From Deltaproteobacteria bacterium (GTDB lineage Bacteria > Myxococcota_A > UBA9160 > PR03), in contig JAGSPS010000183.1 of the NCBI GenBank assembly GCA_018262315.1, positions 1-6,628 of the forward strand: 6,628 nucleotides of DNA, written 5' to 3'. The notes beneath the pieces were generated by a model. It searched no databases. It worked only from the letters and a program-made list of their open reading frames with translations, and was not told where the DNA came from. This document shows, one piece after another, positions 1-5,433 of this stretch; position 1 is the stretch's first letter; each line of letters begins with the position of its first letter. The position numbers and the translations under genes were made by a program.

Positions 1-718
1 AGTCCTCCCAGGCCTTCAGCACGCGCACGCGATCTTCGAGCTCGAGCTTCGAGAAACGCCGCAGCCAGAGCGGGGGCAGCAGAAACGGGGAGAGCTCGAG
101 GCCGCGCAGCAACCAGCGGAAGGCGCCGAGCCCTCCCGCGGCGCGCACGTAGCCCTCGACCGCGCCCGCGACGGAGGGGCCGGCCGTCTCGACCGTCAGC
201 GCCGAGCCGGGCGGCGCGAGCGCTTCGAGCACGGCGCGCAAGATCCGCGCATCGACACGCGAGAGTGCAGCGCCGCCGCTGCGTCGCGCGTCCGGCGCGT
301 ACGCCGCGAGGCGCGGCGCCGCCAGCCAGATCATTGCCACGCCGAGCGCGATCGCGCCGTCCACTACGAAGTTTGCGAGGTAGGGGAAGGAGGGGGAAAC
401 CGTGCGGTAGGAGAGCAGGGCCACCAGCGACGAGCAGGCCTTGCCCGCCACGAGCAGCGCGAGATACGGGCGTGCGCGCGAGAGATCGCGCTGCGCCAGC
501 AGGGCGAGCAGCGTCACGAGCAGCATGTAGGCCACCGAGAGCGCGAGCCACAGCCGCGCCCCGGTGGCGGGCGTCGCGGGGAACTCGCCGAAGTACGCGC
601 CCGTGGCGTCGAGCGAAGCGAGCGTCGCGTCGGGCGCCAGCAGGAACTGCGTTCCCACGACGGCGAAGGAGATTGCGAGCACGCGAAGCGTGAGGATGGC
701 GAGGCGGTCCGGGCGCAC
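1..718 (-). CDS. Membrane protein with four predicted helices and a C-terminal helical domain, partial (runs off left edge)
   Basis: The reading frame stays open from a GTG at 718 to the left edge, so the C-terminus is missing and 239 codons are visible. Four hydrophobic segments are seen at about residues 6-28, 54-76, 84-104 and 112-134. A soluble helical part follows from about residue 152, beginning LSRVDARILRAVLEAL and continuing to RRFSKLELEDRVRVLKAWED at the edge. That second part reminds me of the small helical domain that precedes or accompanies GMC-type oxidoreductases (also gluconate 2-dehydrogenase subunit 3-like proteins); this is a pattern impression, not a proven match. I chose the GTG because GGGGGA lies 4 nt upstream. 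An in-frame ATG at 802 would add 28 residues, but that stretch uses more A/T-ending codons, reads as low-complexity and lacks a spaced Shine-Dalgarno. The gene follows the amidohydrolase on the same strand, probably in the same operon. Function unknown. Confidence 0.7.
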   Translation of the reverse strand, partial: MRPDRLAILTLRVLAISFAVVGTQFLLAPDATLASLDATGAYFGEFPATPATGARLWLALSVAYMLLVTLLALLAQRDLSRARPYLALLVAGKACSSLVALLSYRTVSPSFPYLANFVVDGAIALGVAMIWLAAPRLAAYAPDARRSGGAALSRVDARILRAVLEALAPPGSALTVETAGPSVAGAVEGYVRAAGGLGAFRWLLRGLELSPFLLPPLWLRRFSKLELEDRVRVLKAWED

Positions 719-728
719 GGTTTCCCCC
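719..728 (-). promoter_or_regulatory. Candidate ribosome binding site for the GTG start at 718
   Basis: On the minus strand GGGGGA is followed by AACC and then GTG. It is the only purine-rich, suitably spaced element near the possible starts, and it favours the GTG at 718 over the ATG at 802, which has only TGTGAG directly abutting it. It is a modest match to the Shine-Dalgarno consensus. Confidence 0.4.
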
Positions 729-829
729 GTTGCGGGCGGCGACCCCGCGCTGCGACGAGCACCGTTGCAGCAGGCCGCGTCGATGGTTATGACCGCGATC
801 ATCTCACAACGGACGGCGTTCGCGAAGTG

Positions 830-2485
830 CTACGACTCGCGCACGCCCTCCGGCGCGGCGGGCGGCCAGGCACGCCGGCCTCCCACCCACGTGCTCGCGA
901 CGCGGCTGCCCTCGGCAAACGGATCGCCGCTGCAGACGACGAGATCCGCGGCGGCGCCGGCGACGAGCGTTCCCTCGCCGGCGAATCCCACGGCCGCCGC
1001 TCCGCCTGCCGTCGCGGCGTGTAGCGCCTCGCCCGGCGTGATCGCCTCGGCCGCAGCCAGCCGCTCGCCGTCCGGGAGCCGCCGGCTGACCGCGTGCCGG
1101 AGATTGTGGAGCGGATCGAGCGGGCCGCAGGGATGATCGGAGCTGATCGCGATCGCGACACCGCCGCGCAGCAACGAACCGAGTGGCACCGGGCGCAGTC
1201 CGACGTCGAGGCCGAGCGCCCGCATTGCCGGGCCGTGGGTCGGGATGAAACCGGGTTGTGTGGATACGATCACGCCGCAGGCGGCGAGCAGCGCGATCTC
1301 TTCCGGGCGCGCGAGCAGCACATGCTCGATGGTGGCGTGGGGCGTCCGCACGGCGGCGAGGGTGCGCGCAGCCTGCGCGACCGCGGCGTTCCCGATCGCG
1401 TGCAGGCGCGGAACGAAACCCGCCCCGGCGAAGGCGCCCACGCGCGCGCGGAGCGCCGGCTCGTCGAAGCGCTCCCACGCCATGTGGAGGTGCAGGCCGT
1501 CGAGGCGCGTGCGCTGCGCGGCGAGCATCGCGAGCGGCGCTACGTCGCGCTCGACCAGCGCCGCCTGCAGCGCGCGGCCGAGCGAGGCGAGCACCGCGCC
1601 GGGCGGCAGGCAGAGCGCGCAGCGCGTTGCGCCGTCGAGGAAGAACTTGACGCTCGCGGGCGCCTCGCCGTACGGGCCCGGCGGCAGCGTCCGCGGATCG
1701 TCCGGCGGCTCCAGGAAGCCGACGCTCGCACTCGCGGACCACGAAAGGCGAAGCGGCGTGCGCGCCGCCAGCGCCGCCAGACGCGCGTGCACCTCCGGCG
1801 GCACGCCCGGCTCGTGCACCCGCGTGATGCCGAGACGCAGGTGCGCCTGCGCCTCGCGGTCGAGCAGGCCGTCCACACCCGCTTCGCCCGCATCCGCGGC
1901 GAGCGCACGCAGCGCGTTGTAGAGTGCGCGGCCGAAGGCGCGCTCCCAGACGAGGCCCGTCGGCTCGCCGCGGCGGCCGCGGACGATGTCGCCGAGCGGG
2001 TCGTGCGTCTCGCGACCGATCTCGCTGCGCCGCAGGCCTTCGCTCGAGAGCACGCCGCGGTGGAGCGTCAGGTCGGCGAGCAGCACCGGCCGGCCCGCGC
2101 TGGCCTCGTCCAGACTTTCGGCCGCCGGCACGCGGGCGCCGGGCCAGTGGTCGAGGTCCACGCGCCCGAAGACGATCCAGGCGCCGGGCGGCTTCGTCGC
2201 GGCCGCGGCGCGGACGGCCGCCAGCGCCTCGCCGGCCGAGCGGAGCGATCGCCCGTCGCCCACCGCGGGGAGCCACGCGCCGACCGAAAGGTGCGAGTGC
2301 GCGTCGCAGAAGCCGGGCAGCAGGTGCCCGCCTTCGAGATCGACGGTCGTCTCCGCTGCCGGCTCGGGCTCGCCGTCCGTTCCGCAGCGGGAGACGCGAT
2401 CGCCCTGCACGAGCAGCCAGCCAGCTCGCGGCGCCGGTCGCTCGCCGCTCCAGAGCGTCCCGTTGCGAAAGAGGATCGTTCCCAA
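830..2485 (-). CDS. YtcJ-like metal-dependent amidohydrolase (Amidohydro_3 family)
   Basis: The product (551 aa from a TTG at 2485, a normal length for the family) is a TIM-barrel amidohydrolase flanked by the small beta-sandwich domain of the superfamily. It would hydrolyse an amide, N-formyl or similar C-N bond in the cytoplasm; no signal peptide is seen and the substrate cannot be read. Visible metal-site elements are PGFCDAHSHL (His63, His65), SVKFFLDGA (Lys280, the expected carboxylated lysine), LHAIGNAAVAQA (His362), TIEHVLL (His388) and ISSDHPCGPLDPL (Asp450). The C-terminus has the usual GTLVAGAAADLVV and VASTWVGGRR strands, so the enzyme looks complete. It lies 20 bp downstream of the molybdoenzyme gene, probably co-transcribed. 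The start is odd: TTG has no Shine-Dalgarno and sits directly after an in-frame TGA, while seven codons earlier an ATG at 2509 overlaps the upstream stop and has AAGGA 10 nt before it. The stop is TAG at 830-832. The family call is firm; the start is not. Confidence 0.9.
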   Translation of the reverse strand: MGTILFRNGTLWSGERPAPRAGWLLVQGDRVSRCGTDGEPEPAAETTVDLEGGHLLPGFCDAHSHLSVGAWLPAVGDGRSLRSAGEALAAVRAAAATKPPGAWIVFGRVDLDHWPGARVPAAESLDEASAGRPVLLADLTLHRGVLSSEGLRRSEIGRETHDPLGDIVRGRRGEPTGLVWERAFGRALYNALRALAADAGEAGVDGLLDREAQAHLRLGITRVHEPGVPPEVHARLAALAARTPLRLSWSASASVGFLEPPDDPRTLPPGPYGEAPASVKFFLDGATRCALCLPPGAVLASLGRALQAALVERDVAPLAMLAAQRTRLDGLHLHMAWERFDEPALRARVGAFAGAGFVPRLHAIGNAAVAQAARTLAAVRTPHATIEHVLLARPEEIALLAACGVIVSTQPGFIPTHGPAMRALGLDVGLRPVPLGSLLRGGVAIAISSDHPCGPLDPLHNLRHAVSRRLPDGERLAAAEAITPGEALHAATAGGAAAVGFAGEGTLVAGAAADLVVCSGDPFAEGSRVASTWVGGRRAWPPAAPEGVRES

Positions 2486-2505
2486 TCAGAGCCCGCGGCG
2501 CGCGT

Positions 2506-5280
2506 TCATCGCGCGCCGATCCTTCGCACGTCGATCCGCACCGCCCGGTCCGTGGGGACCGGCTGCCAGGCGAAGACGCGGTACACGAGATGTCCGTAGC
2601 CGCTCGCGAGTCCCGACCATTTCATCTGGCCCGGCTCCAGTTCCGATTGACCCTGCCAGCCCGGATGCATGAACGGCTCGAAGCCGTTGTAGAGGATCAC
2701 CTGTCCGGGCCGGCAGGCGGCCGAGAGCTTGGCCGTCACCTGGACCTTGCCGACGTCGCTTGCGAGTTCGATCCACTCGGCGTCCGTGACACCGAGCGCT
2801 GCCGCGTCCTTGGGGTTCACGAACGCGAACGGTTCGCCGCGATGGGTGCCGAGCAGCATGCGGTTCGTCATGTTCATCGAGTGGATGCTCCAGCGGTTGT
2901 GTCCGCTGGTGAGCTGGAAGCGCCGGCGCGGCCCGCCATGCCCGGGCGATTCCTTGTGGACCGGCAGCGCTTCGCCCGCTTCCAGGAACCACTCGTGGTC
3001 GATGTAGAACTGCGCGCGCCGGGTGAGCGTGTCGTAGGGCACTTTATCCTCGGTGTGCCAGCGAAACGGATTGTGCACCTCGTCTGCGCGCAGCGGCGAG
3101 GCCTGCGACGCGCCGTGCCCGACGATGCCCCAGCCGGAAAACCGGATCGCCCCCTTCTCGCGCAGCGTCGCCAGCGTGGTGCCCGGCGGCAGCACGCCGT
3201 AGACGGCGTTGTCGCGCACCGCTTCGTCGAAGCGCTTCTCCTCGTCGCGCATGGCGCCGCCCAGTGTCGCGGCCGCCACGAGGCCCTGCAGGCTGCGCTT
3301 GCGCCCGTTCGCGTCGCTGAACTCGCTGAGGCCGCGCGCAGCCGCGCGCTCTTCGAGCTTCTCGAGCAGCCGCACGCCGATCTCGTGGTCCGGGAGCGCC
3401 TCTCCCGCCGGCGCCACGGCGCGATCGGCGAGCACGCAGTTGAGGTGGTGTACCGACGGCATACTGTGTTGGATCTTCTCGCCGTGCTGGGCCGCGGGGA
3501 GCACGTAGTCCGAGTACAGGCCCGTCGTGCTGAGGCGCGAGTCGATCGACACGATCATCTTCAGCTTCGGCCAGACGTGTTCGAGCAGCAGCGTCTGCCC
3601 GCCGCGCTGGCGCCGCAGCAGGTTGCCGCCGGCCTCCACCAGCACGCGGGGCTCGACGTCCTTCCACAGCCGCGGGAGGCTTCCCTTCCACCAGCCCTTG
3701 TCGGCGGCCTCCTCGAGATAGGCGCCGAAGCTTCGGGGCATCGCCGGGTCGTGGTTGTCGGGATCGTTCCAGCGCTCCTGGTAGCCGTACTGGTGATACC
3801 AGAGATAGACGGGCGGGATGGTGCGGCCCATGCCGCCGAGTTCACCGGCCATTTCGGCCGCGCGGTTCTGCAGCATCTCGGTGCTGAGGGTCGGATCGCC
3901 GGCGCCGAGCATGCGGCGCATGCGCGTCAGGTTGGCGATGAAGCGCTGCGCGGCCTCCTGGCCGGGTTCGCCCTTCTGTGTCATGAAGGCCTGACCGTCG
4001 AGGCCGATCACGGCCCACGAGCGCACGCCTGTTCCCTTCTTGCCCCAGTTCCCGGTGAGCGCCAGCAGCAGCGCCATCGCGCGCTCCATCAGGTCGCCGT
4101 GATAGGACTTGCCCGAGTTGCAGCCGACGAAGATCTTGGTCTTGCGCGTCGCCACCTTGCGCGCGAGCGCGCGGATGTTGTCGGGGTGGATCTCGCAGAT
4201 CGCGCCGGCCTTCTCGGGCGTGTAGTCGTCGAGCTGGCGTCGCAGGCGCGCGAAGACGGGCTCCACCTCCACGGCGCTGCCGTCGGCGAGCAGCACGCGG
4301 AACGCGCCCTCGAGCGCCGGGTCGATGCCGGTCGTGGCCAGCGTGCCGCGCGGGGCGGGCGTGAGCGCGTCCGTCCGCGCGTCCCACCAGAAGAACTGGT
4401 CGTCGCGGTCCCCCACGGCGACCTCGTTGCCGCGCAGAAACCGACCGGTGTCGGTGCGTACCAGCAGCGGCAGGTCGGTCTGCTCCTGCACGAACTGTTT
4501 CTGGTAGAGCCCCGCGTCGAGGATCACCTTGCACATCGCGAGCGCGAGCGCGGCGTCGGTGCCGATCCGGATCGGCTGGTGATAGTCGGCGTGGACTGCG
4601 GAGGGAGAGAAGTCGGGCGCGATCGTGACGATCTCGCCGCCGTTGTACCGCGACTCGGCGAGGTAGTGGTACATCGTGATGTAGGTGTAGACGGGGTTCG
4701 CGTGCCAGATCAGGGTCAGCTCGGCGAGGAACCAGTCGTCCATCGACGCGACCGGATTGAAGACGCCCCACGTCAGGTGGAAGCCGGGGCTGAAGTCGTG
4801 GAACTCGGCGCTGCCGTCGGTGATCACGGCGCCCAGCGCGTTCGCGAAGATGCGCGCCGGCGCCGCCCCCATCTCGGGCGTCATCGGGACGAGGATCGAC
4901 TCCGGCCCCTGCTCCTCGATGGCGTCGAGCATCGCGTCGGCGATTTCGGTGAGCGCCACGTCCCACGAGACCGGCTCGAACTTGCCCTCGCCGCGCTCGC
5001 CCACGCGCCGGAGCGGCCGCGTGACGCGATCGGGAGCGTCGAGCAGCTGCGGCCAGCACGCGCCTTTCTGGCAACCCATCGGGTTCATGTCGGGGATGCC
5101 CGGCTCGATCTGCGGCAGCGAGCCGGCCTGCTCCTCGCGCGCGATCCTGCCGTCCTTCACGTAGGCGTGAAGCGGGCAGCCGGAGGGGTAGCAGTCGACG
5201 TTGTGGCTGCTCCACGCGACGCGGTCCCACTTCCACTTGCGCCGATACGCCTCGGCCCAGTCTCCGCCTACTCGTGCCAT
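2506..5280 (-). CDS. Molybdopterin oxidoreductase catalytic (alpha) subunit, type II DMSO reductase-like
   Basis: This is a 924-aa Mo-bis-MGD oxidoreductase, the size expected for NarG/EbdA/DdhA/SerA-type or PadB-like catalytic subunits. The FS0 cluster site is His26-x3-Cys30-x4-Cys35-x34-Cys70, followed by QKGAC. RVGERGEGKFEPVSWDVAL (92-110) is the conserved entry to the molybdopterin domain. MDDWFLAELTLIWHANP (180-196) aligns with the NarG-type segment carrying the Asp ligand to Mo, so Asp181 or Asp182 is the likely ligand. YNGGEIVTIAPDFSPSAVHAD and KQFVQEQTDLPLLVR are family landmarks. The C-terminal dinucleotide-binding domain starts near SGHNRWSIHSMNMTNRMLL and includes ELASDVGKV and RPGQVILYNGFEPF. 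I chose ATG 5280 because GGAG lies 8 nt upstream; extending to ATG 5403 adds a non-conserved arginine-rich tail. From 5280 there is no twin-arginine signal (N-terminus MARVGGDWAEAYRRKWKWD), suggesting a cytoplasmic enzyme. No beta or gamma subunit gene adjoins it. Candidate activities include hydroxylation of a hydrocarbon or side chain, acyl-CoA oxidation, or oxyanion reduction; none can be chosen. Confidence 0.93.
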   Translation of the reverse strand: MARVGGDWAEAYRRKWKWDRVAWSSHNVDCYPSGCPLHAYVKDGRIAREEQAGSLPQIEPGIPDMNPMGCQKGACWPQLLDAPDRVTRPLRRVGERGEGKFEPVSWDVALTEIADAMLDAIEEQGPESILVPMTPEMGAAPARIFANALGAVITDGSAEFHDFSPGFHLTWGVFNPVASMDDWFLAELTLIWHANPVYTYITMYHYLAESRYNGGEIVTIAPDFSPSAVHADYHQPIRIGTDAALALAMCKVILDAGLYQKQFVQEQTDLPLLVRTDTGRFLRGNEVAVGDRDDQFFWWDARTDALTPAPRGTLATTGIDPALEGAFRVLLADGSAVEVEPVFARLRRQLDDYTPEKAGAICEIHPDNIRALARKVATRKTKIFVGCNSGKSYHGDLMERAMALLLALTGNWGKKGTGVRSWAVIGLDGQAFMTQKGEPGQEAAQRFIANLTRMRRMLGAGDPTLSTEMLQNRAAEMAGELGGMGRTIPPVYLWYHQYGYQERWNDPDNHDPAMPRSFGAYLEEAADKGWWKGSLPRLWKDVEPRVLVEAGGNLLRRQRGGQTLLLEHVWPKLKMIVSIDSRLSTTGLYSDYVLPAAQHGEKIQHSMPSVHHLNCVLADRAVAPAGEALPDHEIGVRLLEKLEERAAARGLSEFSDANGRKRSLQGLVAAATLGGAMRDEEKRFDEAVRDNAVYGVLPPGTTLATLREKGAIRFSGWGIVGHGASQASPLRADEVHNPFRWHTEDKVPYDTLTRRAQFYIDHEWFLEAGEALPVHKESPGHGGPRRRFQLTSGHNRWSIHSMNMTNRMLLGTHRGEPFAFVNPKDAAALGVTDAEWIELASDVGKVQVTAKLSAACRPGQVILYNGFEPFMHPGWQGQSELEPGQMKWSGLASGYGHLVYRVFAWQPVPTDRAVRIDVRRIGAR
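2520..2524 (-). promoter_or_regulatory. Ribosome binding site for the ATG at 2509 (amidohydrolase translational coupling)
   Basis: AAGGA on the minus strand lies 10 nt before an ATG at 2509-2507, which shares bases with the TGA ending the molybdoenzyme gene (ATGA). This is the standard geometry for translational coupling. That ATG is in frame with the amidohydrolase, but TGA at 2488-2486 interrupts it after seven codons (MNARRGL). The element is too far (34 nt) to serve the TTG at 2485 directly. Confidence 0.45.
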
Positions 5281-5288
5281 CGACTGTG

Positions 5289-5292
5289 CTCC
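5289..5292 (-). promoter_or_regulatory. Ribosome binding site for the molybdoenzyme start at 5280
   Basis: GGAG on the minus strand is separated by 8 nt from the ATG at 5280. It supports this start over the longer frame beginning at 5403, whose extra 41 residues contain no recognisable signal peptide or domain. Confidence 0.6.
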
Positions 5293-5389
5293 GCGGCGAA
5301 TGGGTCGTGAGGCTGGCAACGACAATGGCGTCGCGCGCCGGTCGCAGCCGCCGCCGGCGGATCTTCGCGACTCGGGGCGCCCGCGCGTG

Positions 5390-5403
5390 ATGACCGGCGT
5401 CAT
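5390..5403. promoter_or_regulatory. Palindrome resembling a CRP/FNR-superfamily operator
   Basis: The sequence ATGACCGGCGTCAT is a perfect inverted repeat with 5-bp arms and a 4-bp centre. It contains the TGA-N6-TCA core recognised by CRP/FNR-type regulators; FNR and DNR sites are typically TTGAT-N4-ATCAA. NnrR and DNR, nitric oxide regulators of this superfamily, are known to control nnrS-type genes elsewhere, so the setting fits. The outer bases are A and T rather than TT and AA, and no regulator gene is in the window, so the assignment is tentative. Confidence 0.35.
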
Positions 5404-5410
5404 GCCCGGC

Positions 5411-5428
5411 CGAAAGCGATACGCTTCG
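5411..5428 (+). repeat. Short inverted repeat (possible hairpin) just before the nnrS start
   Basis: AAGCG-ATA-CGCTT (5414-5426) is a perfect 5-bp inverted repeat with a 3-nt loop. It can extend to CGAAAGCG/CGCTTCG with one bulged A. It ends 5 nt before the ATG at 5434 and occupies the place where a Shine-Dalgarno would lie; no purine-rich site is seen there. It could influence nnrS translation, or be chance. Confidence 0.3.
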
Positions 5429-5433
5429 CGTCC

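Larger units (their letters stand above)
5281..5433. promoter_or_regulatory. Divergent intergenic control region between the molybdoenzyme and nnrS genes
   Basis: These 153 bp separate two start codons pointing away from each other, so promoters for both directions should lie here. I see no strong sigma-70 boxes, as is common at this G+C. One weak minus-strand -10-like hexamer, GAAGAT (5366 to 5361), lies such that a transcript starting near 5355 would place the palindrome at 5390-5403 about 41 bp upstream, the class II activator position. The region also holds an inverted repeat at 5411-5428 next to the nnrS start. Promoter positions are inferred. Confidence 0.5.

Noticed and set aside
719..802. 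Longer start (ATG at 802) for the left-edge membrane protein
   Set aside because: Possible, but the added 28 codons have more A/T-ending codons than the rest of the gene, a low-complexity Ala/Gly/Pro/Ser-rich sequence and no spaced ribosome site. It is kept only as an alternative.
819..826. TTCGCGAA palindrome just after the amidohydrolase stop, considered as a terminator stem or site
   Set aside because: It is only 8 bp with no loop and no T-run, so it cannot form a terminator hairpin, and such palindromes are common in DNA of this composition.
804..2276. A 490-codon minus-strand frame overlapping the amidohydrolase in another frame
   Set aside because: Extremely Arg/Ala/Gly-rich translation without motifs, over a gene whose active-site motifs are all intact in the chosen frame.
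1924..5310. A 1128-codon plus-strand open frame lying antisense to the molybdoenzyme gene and part of the amidohydrolase
   Set aside because: It is very long but its translation is rich in Arg, Ala, His and Val with no recognisable domain, and the opposite strand encodes conserved families across the same bases. In G+C-rich DNA, stop codons are rare in the frame that mirrors a real gene, so this is a shadow.
5281..5403. N-terminal extension of the molybdoenzyme to an ATG at 5403
   Set aside because: The extra 41 residues show no Tat motif with a hydrophobic core and no conserved sequence, the start codon lies within the palindrome, and the ATG at 5280 has a well-spaced GGAG.
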